A stretch of 64,000 nt of DNA from Sipunculus nudus (lineage: Eukaryota; Annelida; Sipuncula; Golfingiida; Sipunculidae): NCBI GenBank assembly GCA_026874595.1, contig CM049319.1, positions 13,355,601 to 13,419,600 of the forward strand. Direction: 5' to 3'. Positions 11,501 through 24,257 of this stretch are shown here, in pieces (position 1 is the stretch's first letter; each line of letters begins with the position of its first letter). The translations under genes were made by a program, and so were the position numbers. The notes under the pieces are model-generated. The model ran no database searches, was not told where the DNA came from, and worked only from the letters and a program-made list of their open reading frames with translations.

Positions 11501-14500
11501 TAAGATGCATGTTGAGTGTTATAGACATGATGCCTCCCTACAATTATTCCCCTATGAACTTTAATACTCATATTTTGGTAATGGAAGTGTGGGCTTCCCC
11601 GATTTCACGTCATGAAGTGGAATCCCTTGTGCGTTTAACAGATGCGTTCATCGCAAAAGTCGAGCAGGACTCAAGGTCTGCGATAAACGCTTGCATGCGT
11701 TGATCGCAGCTGATAGTCGTTGCCGGAGGTATGTGTCATGTGTAATTGAAAATATAGTGTCCAAAATATTTTACACGGATGCGATGATCGGATGCAAATA
11801 AACCTTGGAATATGTCACCTTTTTTTACACGGTGCGATTTTGTCGCAAGAAAATTCGGAGGGCAACTTTAAATAGCGATGTTCAACATAATATATTTTTA
11901 TATAAAAATTATTTCATTTATCATATCAACTTCTTCGAAAACACCTCCGTCCAATCTCTAGGCTTCAATACGATGTTTATGCATATCACCCTACATATAA
12001 TGTATCTATATATTAATAGCGTATCGCGATTTGTGTGATTTCCGTATCTACCGATTTCCGGTGGATTTCCGATACCAACGTACGGATTGTTTTGTTCGCC
12101 CCAGACCGTGCGTAGCACGGGTATTTGCGAGTGTTCATTTAATACCCAACTTGAAAGGATCCAGAAGTTTTGAAGGGAGCATATGTCCAATGCCCAATAT
12201 GTATCGACCGAGCGGTGGCTGGGTTTTCATCCCCAGATCTTCTTCTAACGACGGGCCAATTTTTATCAAATCTAAGACACTTTTACCTTGCAAATTTACG
12301 ATAATATAGCATTTGTTGATCCTGGAAAAGGGAAAGGGATGCATATGTTTTCGCAGATCTTGGTTTAAGTAATATATATATTTATTTTAATTTTCCGAAG
12401 AGAATAACGTGCAGACGAGGAATCTGTTTATATATGAATAATATCTTGGCTTTAGGCCTGATATTATGCTAAATGGGTGTTTGTAATAATAACAATGGAT
12501 ATTTTCACTTTTCTGCTGTACTTGTATAATAATTCAGTTATGCTCGCCCACAAAAAGGACACCAGACCTGGTACACGCCGTAGGCCCGCTTCTGCACCAT
12601 TAACCTTTTTCACCAAATGACAAATCATAAGACGGACAGAAAGACGGACATGTGATATGAACCTGCGACCTTTGAATTTCTTCATTTGAGAGATAATAAA
12701 TGTGTTAATGGACAGGAAATGAGGTTTTAGTGACGAGAGCGGATCTATCGTGAAGTAGCGTTGACCCGGTCAATGTTAACTCAGGTAATGGCGTTTCCTT
12801 TTCGATGTACTTCTCTCTGTCAAACTGTTCCTTGTCCAATTCGTCACATCAACCGCACGGGGCGCCTGAGTCCTTCAGATACTGAGACCGACAACAATAT
12901 TGTTTCATCAACACTCAAGTGTCTCCCAGACTCCTTTATTTGCCATTTAACATCACTTCCATAGCATATCGGAGCCATTTACTTCAGCTCAGATTTCAAA
13001 CGAGTCACTAATTGAAACTTCTACAGGGAGGATGGTTTCCGTTACAATACGCTGTACCGCTCCGCGTGCACTATTTGTTTTATGTAAAATTTACTCATTG
13101 TATGTTATACGTGCAGGTATGGTAAAGATTTTCCCCCTGCGGTCTGTTCCTGCTATAGTAAGACTTGAATGCTAGCTTTGTGGACTGGCTTTTCCTTATG
13201 CTCTATGGCTCGTTTATGCCTGACTGGATTGAGTTGTTGTTACATGGTTGCTGCTTCAATAGAAATTGTATACCCAACATTTCAAAGAATTCAAAATAAC
13301 CTTCAAAAAGCATTTAAAATTATTAACTATATGTTTAGTCACATTATTATCTTATCACTTGTATTCGTTTCTACAATTTTTCTTTTCTTGGCTAGTTTTA
13401 ATCTACGTGAACGTTCTGATTCATTAAATTATAAGTAAGTAGTATTGGTAAATAGGTCCGTAATTTGGCATATTGGTCACCCTTTGAATAATTCATATTT
13501 AATTATCACCTTAAGTTACGGTTTTATTTGTAGTGTATGAAAATTTATGCTTGGAAAGTTATATTAATATAAGACTGCCATCAGTAGCTGAAATATGGGT
13601 GAAAATAAATATAAATAAATACATTTGTTTCTATCTTTTAAAAAAATCATCATTGGATTTTAATCCAGAAGTTTATACATTGGGAAGTATTATCCAAAGG
13701 GCTAAATTTAATGAGTGCAAAATGGTAAAACAAAATAACCTCGTTCATTTACAGCTCAATCATTTGGCAAATCCATTCATTTACGGATTTATACCGAGGT
13801 GTGAATGTTCTGTCTACCTTTTTGCATAAAGTAACCAGAGCCTGTGTTGAAATATATCGGTAATGCAGGGATCCCATTAAGCACGGGGAATATCTGCCCT
13901 AGGCTATACCAATGAGGATTGAAAGTGTAGGAGGATGCATGATTTATCCTTCCAACTGTGTATAATTTCTTGAGATCCATGTATAAATCCATTACAATTT
14001 TTTTGTAATTTCAACTTTATAAAATTCTGTATGAAAAATTCAAAAGTTTACGATTCTGTCTTTCATTTCCTTCATTTCTGCGCCTTCCCGCTCAGGCCGT
14101 ACTGCTGCGTGCTCACGATTTCCACAATACGCGGTTATATCCATAACCCATTATTATTTTCTTTACTTAATTGTACTTAAAACAATAACAGTTATGAAAA
14201 ATCCTCCATAAATCCTTTCCGAAACCCATCATCTGCGTCATATTTAAATTTAAGCCATAGAACTTCAGTATTATTGTTTTACCAAGGTCTTCTGGTAGCT
14301 TTCCGGTGACATTTTTTAGCTGAATCACGTATTATCTTCATTACTCTAATTTTCAGTTGTTATATTTCTACGCAGTTAAAATATAGATATTAAAAAATGC
14401 AGGTCAGTAGACGTCACTGATTTATAAAAAAACATGAACTAATGGTAGGTGTATACACTAGGTAAACTTGTATGTAGGTTTATTATCCATTATACCCGGG

Positions 14501-14633
14501 GAACTTTGAAAGGCAGAGTGATATTATTACCATAAAAATGCGAATTAATGAAGACCCTAGATGGGCAACTGCATTCTATCTGCAGCAATTGAATGGATTC
14601 TTTCCTGATAACTATGGTTTATGGCGTCTCGTC

Positions 14634-14685
<52 letters not shown>

Positions 14686-17600
14686 TATATGGTGTATGGT
14701 AAAGATGTTCGAACTGTAACTAACGGAGCGGCCATCCATCAAGCAAGACTAAAACAATATATATATTGCAAACTTAGTGAGAAAGAGGACCTCTTATTAT
14801 AGGTGATAATATTGTTCAGACTAGCTGGTTCGGATGTCCTATATTCCAGAGCTTTCGGGTGCACAGCCGCCTTCCTCAGGTGGAAATGATGTTCAGATCT
14901 AACATAGATTGTAAACTGTATAGCACTGATTCCCTGTATGGTGTTTAATTACTCCGTTTTTCGATATATCAAAATACAGCACGTCCGTGGCTTGAGACCG
15001 CTACATTCAATAATATTGATTAAAAGTCTATTATCCAAACGTCAATTTCAGTTACAAATGCACGAAAGTACAAATATTAAAGCCTCTTACTTTGTGTATC
15101 GGACCACTCTACATATTCTGTGACGCATATCATCTGTGAACTTTTCCTGGAAGCTCCGCATACTTTTGAGCAGACGACCGAGGTTGTACATTTCCTCTTC
15201 TGTGCGGTCACGTGGCTGTTTTTCTGCTATTTCGCGCGCCCACTGAGGCAACTGTGCCTGAAAATAATATAACCTTATTATACTTTTATTGATTTTATCC
15301 TTTTATCTTCAAATATCTTTCTTATTCGACTTTGAAATGGTTTTTAAAAAGTTCAATATGCAGATGATATGCATCAATACAAATGCAATATTAAAAATGA
15401 TATAGCCTAGGTGGGAAAAGGTCCGTTCAAGACAAGGCTGCCCATTGAGATAATAATTATTTTAATTAATGGACAGATCATTTCCAAAAGTTAGGCTTCC
15501 ATGGGGAAAAAAGGTATAGGCCTAATTTACTTAAACAAAATCTTCCACGCTAGTTTTGAAACGTAATAAATTCCCTATATGAAGCAACCCTAAAGCTACT
15601 ACAACACTTCAGTTCCACTGGTGTTGGTCAAGGCAACATAGTAATATGCACAGATATAAACATGAGCATTTGGGATTCATAAATATCTTCAAAAATGTTA
15701 TAATAAATTGCAGTCAACGGGAGACAGCAAAACTAACAAAAATCCAAGCTGTAAAATACTAGGATTTAATGTTGGTTCTTAAAATGAAGTCATGTTTTTC
15801 ATCGCATGTTATAAACATTAACTCTGATTCATTTTGGTGCCGACCTGTGTTATAATACTTGAATTAGAGACAACAGTCAACAACGTTGGAATGTAACTCT
15901 AGCGCTATTTGTATAACCCAAAGGAAATAAATGTTTAAACCATGCCACAATGGATCGTAGCTTTCAGGAAACTTGTTATCTTGCATGCATGTGTAATCAA
16001 AATTGAGCTGGTTCTTATAGTTTTAAGTTCTTAAGATCTTTGAGTCCGTTCCATCCCCTTGTGTCCTCTTGTTTCCGTTTTGTATGTTTAGATAATTACA
16101 TTTCGACGGACAAATGGTAATTTTCATAAAGTAGAAGATCAATGGGCCTAATGGGCCTTATATAATATTTATGCAACCAAATTATTTTGAAATATGAGAA
16201 ATCAGTCAACAAATTACAATGTACAAGCTCAACTTAAATGTCATTGGTCACACGCAAAATCATCTAACAACTGCTTATTGGATGATGTAATGTCAACGCT
16301 CTAAAAATGTGACCAGCAAACACAAAGATGGCCACTCATGCAGGGACATATCTTATCTGTCAGGCAATTGGCAAGAGTCCAAACAGTTGTGAAACAAAAA
16401 CTGGAGATTTATTTAAAAAGTCTTGTTTGTCATACAAGGCCGTCACTTCAACATGCAGTTTTCTTGGAAATACTCGAATCCTTTCATGAAAATTATCTCT
16501 AAAAATAGGTGGACACATGCTGGTGGAACTGCGTATATTATCAACAGGAACAAAGTGTCGTTTAGTGAAATATTCAATTTAAACTAACCCTTTTTCTTCT
16601 GGAATAGTCGGCTGGATCAAATGCGAGTTTTCGGACCCCTCGGTCCCCGACCACACCATTAGCACTGTAGAAGTACAGCTGTGATATGACGTCATCGTGT
16701 ACCAGATCACGTGACAGCTGCTGCATACGTAATGACAGTGAGCACACCAAACGAACGAAGCGGAAGAGTCGACCCAGCCGCTGACGTGCCTGTAACAAAG
16801 TAAATCTACAAAGTTGTAAACTGCAGTGATAAAACATTGGAGGTTCTACCACACTTAATTGAAAAAATAACTCAAACAGACAAGTGTTGTAAAAGGTCGG
16901 AAGATGGCGGGATAGGAAATATTACTGTATTTCAGACGTCCGGTCTCTTATTTCTTTGGAAAGTGATTAGTTATGTCCGCTTTACACAGGCCAAGTTTAA
17001 CCGATTTTGACTAAAATGTAACTTTTAATAATTAACAATGTTTTTCCAAACGCTTTTTTGTGATATGACAAATTAGAATTTTATTGTAAACAATAACCTT
17101 TTTACAAAACCACCTCCAATCAGCATCTTGAAATATCGTTGTTTTGCATGTTGTCAGTGTTTTGACGTCCACTGGTTTTAATGTCTTACAAGTAATGGAA
17201 TTGAATTTCTAAATTGAATTAAATTGAAAATTCATTCCGGGCATAAATAGAGACAGATTAACAAAACCCTAAATTGTGAAATATGCTATTCATTCTTTAC
17301 GGTAATAATGTGGTTGCCTGTTACCATCAACTATTTTGGTCGAGATTAAATCGATAAAATATTTCTTTTTGACCTTTTTAACATTAAACTAGAGACTTCT
17401 AATCAAGTTTACTTACGTTTAAGAACCAGTAGCTCCAGAAATCCTTGTACATGTAACTCTATATGAATCTTTTATGATGGTTTATATAAGGTTTAAAATA
17501 TCGCAGTCACAGGTACTTCACATAATGAACACTAGAGGGCGCTGAGACGCGGTAATCACAGAAAGGTTCAAGCACCCGAGTTTGCACACGATCGATGTCT

Positions 17601-20600
17601 GCATCATTCAGTTTCTGTAAAAATCCCTGCCACCTTTTGACTCAAGTCTGTACCACTGAAGTTTTTTTTTTGTCAAAATGTAGAGATTAATTGTAAGAAA
17701 AACAAGTTCTTGTATGGAAAATAATGCCTTCAAATTAATCAATACATCATGCAGAAATGTCAATTGAAAAGACTATATTTAGATAAGCTTAAAACATTTT
17801 CATGATTTTTACGTTACCCTTGCAATGACAGTGTCAGTGATACTGATAACGTTTCAGTGCATGCACAGAAAGGACTACAAAGGGGTGTCTGACAGAAACT
17901 AGCTGGGTGTTGGTCCCGTATTTTATTATCTGCTGAATGTACAGAAATGAAGGCGAGTCAAGGCCTAACACGGGCCGAAGAAAGAAATAAGGTTAAACAA
18001 ATTTGAAATCTATGGTATAAAGAAAGGACCTAAGAAAGCTTGCTAACAAAAAAGTTTGACCCAAATATTGATATAGTAATAAACTCATCAAGCCGTTAAA
18101 GCCTACCTTTCCTGCTTTTATGATACTTCACACTATGTGACCATGGTATTCACTATGTTATATTGTAGGTTTTCTTCCTCTAAGAAAACGAAACAGCACA
18201 TTATTGAAATTTAGAAATAACTGCTCCGCCTTCCCCATCCCGCCCCGGGCCCCCGTATCTCCCTTTTCTCATATGGAGGGTGTCCAACTGGAAGAGTCTA
18301 ATGTATATGTAGGGGTTTTCATGTTTAAGTTTCTTGGAAAATCCGACGATGTAAAGGGGTGTTTCCATGTGCCCGTGTATATATGCGTATATGGGGAGAA
18401 AATCGCTCATTTGATTTTGTAACTGGGGTGTTGCTATGTGTCTGTCAGTGTATATGTAGCAGCAGAAGAAGTTTACGCTCGTCGAGCAGCTACAGGTTTC
18501 TGTGGTCAAGACCACAGCCCTGCGCGCTCCTTAAGCATGTTCTCTGAGCCAACAGACGCGATGCCACACCAAGCCAAGCAGAGAGCCGCAAGAGGCCGCC
18601 GCCGTACATCCCGAACCGGTGACCTTTTAGGAAAGCTACATCATCCACAGTCGCAAAAGCAGTAGCAACCTACATTCCCTCTACCGATCCCAGCAGCGGA
18701 GACCCAGCCATGCCATTCGAGAGCCGAACCCGATCTTGTGAACGACAGTGTTTCGAGACGCATCGCCTTTATACTTGCAGTTTCGGCCATTTGGACCGTA
18801 TTAACCAGTTTACCCAGTTATGCAGGTTTTAGCAAGATTTTTCGTCATCAGCATGTATATGTGTATGTGCGTATATGCGTGACAATGGCTCCTGGTCAAC
18901 CAAAAATGAAGGCGCAGCAGTTTACATGTGACCCGATCATAAATCCGAATTTCGAAAAATTCCGCCAAGTGGTTATGGAGGATTTCCCCGGAAACCTAAG
19001 CGGCTGCGGCGGCCGACTGAAAACATAGTATTTGCAAAACTCTGTTTTGGCGGATACAATTAGTATGCCAGTTCACGAGTACACGCATTTACGCGCGCAT
19101 GAAAACACAACTATTTTTCACGCACATACACATATACGCGCGTCTATAATGAGATGTCTTTGTCCTTCAAAATCTGTCTTAGGAGTCCTTTTAGCTTCTT
19201 AAACTGCCCAATGTACCTGGTTCCTCACGTAAATATTATGTTTTCAATAAAAAAAAAACACTTGTTTCATTTTTTTCCATTTTTTCTGTCTGTTCTATAA
19301 TTTTGTGCTCTTTTTTATTTAGTTCGCCATTCAGATACAAAGGGCGTGTTTTACTGAATAGTAATAATGTGGCGATATCACTCATTTCAAGACGATTCCT
19401 GATCCTACGTGTCTAGGGTGAAAATATATGTTTGTAAACTAATCAATTATTCTCTTATTTCTTTTATCCTTCTATTTTCAAGATGCTTTGTGATTGACGT
19501 CCTATCCAATTAATTTTGGTTTGAATATAAAAGGTAAATAAGCTGAGGTTCTGAACAAATCAATTTGGTCATACACTATAACATTTTATAATTTTTTTTA
19601 ATGCTTTCATTATAAACGTCTATACACAATTTAGTCGGTCTATTCTTTATTTTTGAATGACAAACCACTTATAAATCGACGCTGGCGTTACCAATTCTTC
19701 GACGTTCAACCCCCATGCTCCGCTCACAAATTTGTTAAATGCTATAATTCACCACCAGAGGGCGGCACCAACCTTTCGAGAATGCACCTCCAGTTGACAT
19801 TTCAACGGTGATAATGATCGAAAAACCACTCTATTATGTATCTGAGTCTCTATAAAGTAACGGTTCCCCGCCGTTTTTATCGAACCACTCATATAACATC
19901 ACCAAGTTATACCTTTTTGTACGCTATGGTACTTTTATCTATTTTTAATAAAACGTCGTTCATACAGTAAGCGACTCGGCTGCGTAACTCTGTTAAACTG
20001 GGTTTTAGCTGTGCTTCTTCAACTTCGCTATCTTCTGATTGCATGATCTCATTGTAGTTTTATGGTGCTATAGGACATTGTGTTTCTTAGTAATTTCTCT
20101 ATGTATTTACAGGGCCCCTATGTAGACAAAATGTCATTCTGGAAAAGGCTAAAGTATGCAAACTTTTAATAGATGATGTAATAATTTATAATTGATAAAT
20201 GATTAAGACAGGTTATAAGTTGATGGCAACTAGCGTTTTGGTAAAATGAAAAGGGGACTATAGTAACCAAGTATATAAGCTGTTTCAAATACTATATGAT
20301 TTTACTTGTAAATATATGTGTCTCGAAAATAAGTGCTCGCAAACCCTGAAGAGTGAATAATACATAATAACAAAATAAAAGATTTTTGTCAAATGATATT
20401 CGTGATGTCACGAATGCTAAAAGGCATTGAACTCAGACCTGATAGACCTTCAATCCAAAGAGTCGTGATGGCGACTGTATGGCAACAATGGTGAATAAAG
20501 CCAAACGTGTTTCTGTATAATGGCATAATGGCTGTAGTCTTATGACAAAGTAGTAAACCATAATGATTGTTTTCTACAATAGAGCAAGTTTGAATGAAAA

Positions 20601-21948
20601 GACACATATACGTTGCCATGCTTATTAATGTCTTTACCCTGGAGAGTTCCTACGTTTAGAAAACACAACCGGGAGCACAATATATTAAAGGTTTGCTTTC
20701 AAAGCATGTCTTGTTGGCCTCTTCATGAATTGGTCCCCAGCGTGTCCCCTGAAAGCCTTGGCGGTGGTGTAACGGTTAAGGTGCAAGGCTCATGATCGAG
20801 AGGTCATGAGTTCGAATCCCGATCAGACCCCAACGGTGCAAGACCCGCAGGCAAGGTCCCAACCGCTAGTGTGCCTCTGTCCACCCAGCAGTAGAAATGG
20901 GTACCAGTAAAAACAGGGAAGGTAACCTGCCATGGCTTTCATTTCGTCCAGGAGGAGTGTAACTCCTCAGTCAAGGATGAGCCAGTTAGACTCGGGTGTA
21001 AAAAGTCAACAGACTTTACTTTTCCTATCTCCCCTTAAAGCCAGCTGTTCACTTATATTTTCAGTAGAATATAGTGATATCTCGCTTACTTTGCGTACAT
21101 ACTAATGAACTCTAAGTAATTGTTGTTGATAAAATTTCTCTGTGACGGATGTATGAGCTTGTTTATATAAAAGCCAGTCCCCTGGGTGTTCTTATTACCC
21201 ATGTTTCACTGTATGTACCCTCATTACGTAGCAATTAAAAATGACAGTAGTACCAGATCTCCCTCGGTTTATCCGCTGCTTGGTTTAATATGTTTTTCGG
21301 TACTTCATCTCAAGGGTAGGCAAAGGAAAAAGGACAAAGAATCAGACCAACGAGAGCGCGGTGTCGCAGGTTTGAATTCTGGAGTTTGATGCACAATACC
21401 TACCATGCTCTCATTAGTCGGATTGCGATCTTTTGCCCTGTCACAGCACGGGTGGTGAAACCCGGAGAATGTCAATTTTCAAAGCAGTGATTAAAGCGAG
21501 TGAGATATAGAACGACTGCAGTGTGTATAACCGCTGCATGAGAAGGGTAACAAATATATCAAACACTTTGTGTTCACGTATTTTAAACCCCTACCTCATT
21601 TCTGGTTTTGTTTCTTAGTAGCCTGTATATGAGGCGTCGTTTCCACAGCATGTCGGACCACAGTTGTCAGTCAGACGAACAGTCCCAAATGCCAAGTCTG
21701 ACCAATATCCTCAATATCCTTGGTTAACCTTGCTAATACAACAATATATACTCCATCGTCTCCACCCATAGCTAACATGGTGTGGTTAGCAAGGACTGTT
21801 TGAAAGGCCAGTCTTCAGCCACGACAAGGGGCTAGTGATATTATTGCCTGTGATTCTATGTTTATTGCTAGCAAGATTTTGGTAACGGTACCGATGTCTG
21901 TGTGATTACACTCCCCGTGACTAGAAACATAGGTCATCCTGTATATGG

Positions 21949-21980
<32 letters not shown>

Positions 21981-22628
21981 AACACTACTATTCGATAATA
22001 TGACAGCTGCATGCTTGTAAATATAGTTCTTTATGTTATACATTCCGTGCTATAGTAATATAATTCAGTCATACAACAGATCATAATACAATACTTTATT
22101 TACATGTTACAATTTAAGAAAGTGGGGGGGGGGGGGAGCTATGTAATAAGACAGCTTTTAGGGCTGGTCATATATATATATATATATATTATGTATATAT
22201 ATATATATATAATTTACTAAGTACCATTATTGAAAGATAAAGAGAACGAATAATATTTTATCATATTTAGAACAGATTTATTTTTATTATGCTCATGAAG
22301 TACAAGAAGTAAAAAAATACCATAAGGCTTGATAATTTGGATTTATACATGCATGTAGTGCATGGGATTAATACTGTAAAGGTGACTTTATACGACCTAT
22401 AGTGTCCTCGTAAAACTTATTTTCGCTGTGGGTACGTCATTGGACTTGATGACCCTAGCCTGTATCAGATGAAACTCGTAGGCACCAAGATTAGTGGTCG
22501 TAATGTAGCATTACCATGATAAAGACTGAATGTTTGTAGAACCATTTAACAGATTATAGTCAGGGGCTTGAATATTGTTGCTCCCCTGTGTTGACAATCA
22601 ATGCTCTTACTGTGGATGAGTCCCTCCA

Positions 22629-22685
<57 letters not shown>

Positions 22686-24197
22686 ACGGAACCTGATAAT
22701 AATATATCAAATAATCATGACGAGCATAAATTTTTGTTACGGAGACAAAAAAATCAGATTCGGCAACACAAGGCAGCGTGAAATGTCTACGGGAATGAAT
22801 GAAGAAATGAGTGTTTTTTTTTGTGTTAACAAATAATCAAAATTTATTCTTAGAACAATCCTTAAGGCCGGCATACACGTTGCGACGCGACCCGACTCAA
22901 CTCAACCGGGCCAAACTGAACAGGTTTTCTCAAGTTTTCTACAGTTTCTTTCAGTTTTTGACCCTGAAGCCTGATGACAACTGGGGTGCATACACATAAC
23001 GACCCGATTCAACTCAACTGGATCGACGGCAGAGGCGGTATATTCAAATCAACAAAAAATGGTGACAAGCTTGTGACATATGAAAGCGAGTCATTAATAC
23101 ATGTTATTTTATTTATCAGAATACAATTGCATCTATATCTCGCCCTTTCAAATCTTCCCATCACATGCATAGCTGAATGATTTTAGTTAATATAATATGT
23201 CATAAAATAGTATTCGATATCCTGTGATATAAACTATATATTCTACATTCGGGAACATGGAGCATATTGATATTATGCTGCCATTGTACTGGTGACATTA
23301 ACTGTACAGATCTATTCATATATAATGCGCGCATAGTGCTCATGTGATGTAATGTTGTCTTTCTCTGCACCATACTATTTTGCCCAGAAGATCACATGAA
23401 CGAGGTAGTCATACGATCAGAGACGTAGCTGTGATTGGTTGCTGACTTTGCTTCTGAACGACGCGACTCAACTAGACACAATTTTTTCTGACACTGCCAA
23501 AAACCAAAAACTGACGCCGACTGATGCCGACTCTGGATGAGTCGGGTCGTTTTCGCGCATACACTTTGCGACGCGACTCAACTCAACTCAACTAAAGAGT
23601 TTTTGACCTGTTGAGTTGAGTCGGGTCGCATCGTGTATGCCGGCCTTAACACTACATACACTAAATCAATACAATTACACAGTTTTTAAAACATCCCAAC
23701 CAGAGTCCTTTAACACAAGTAATCCCCGTGAACAGGTCAAATAAATCTTCTCGGTGAATAGTCCGATTAAATCTCAAAGACAGGCTGTGTAATCCAAAAG
23801 TGGAGTTCTGGTTATTATCCCAAAGGCAAACTGGAGACAATCTGTATAAAATTTGTATAAAGTCCGTAGAATATCTATAAGTGCAATTATCGGAGTAGGT
23901 CCCAAAACTGATCGCTGGTATTTTTCTCTCCTCCCCGGCTCAAAACAAAGCCCTTATTTATAGTTTTTTCACCCAAAGTCCAGAAGCTTCTATATTCATG
24001 AACATTCCAAAGAACACAACAATACATGCTAGCCCATAGCGCATAAACAGACCCGAAATTTCTAGACTACAACGAGCACTGTGTCTCTACAGGCCAGAGT
24101 TCAACAAGTGCGGTTCCCATAGCAACGCCAAGGGCTTGAGCCTAAAACGAATCAGAATGCGACGCAAAATCCCGCGCATAATAAAACAGATACCTGT

Positions 24198-24257
<60 letters not shown>

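Larger units (their letters stand above)
5549..15090. other. CNBD2-like intron of about 9.5 kb, repeat-filled
   Basis: No exon of either gene. It contains G/C-run elements (7685-7885, 8222-8300), a dispersed repeat (8743), an hAT-like element (9074-9658), a 40 bp tandem repeat (10115), a moderately CpG-rich stretch (11100-12350) and a (TA)n tract (14638-14681). Other short frames show no family resemblance. Confidence 0.6.

Noticed and set aside
20775-20830. A tRNA gene
   Set aside because: Pol III boxes are present but the acceptor stem does not pair, and a SINE body follows.
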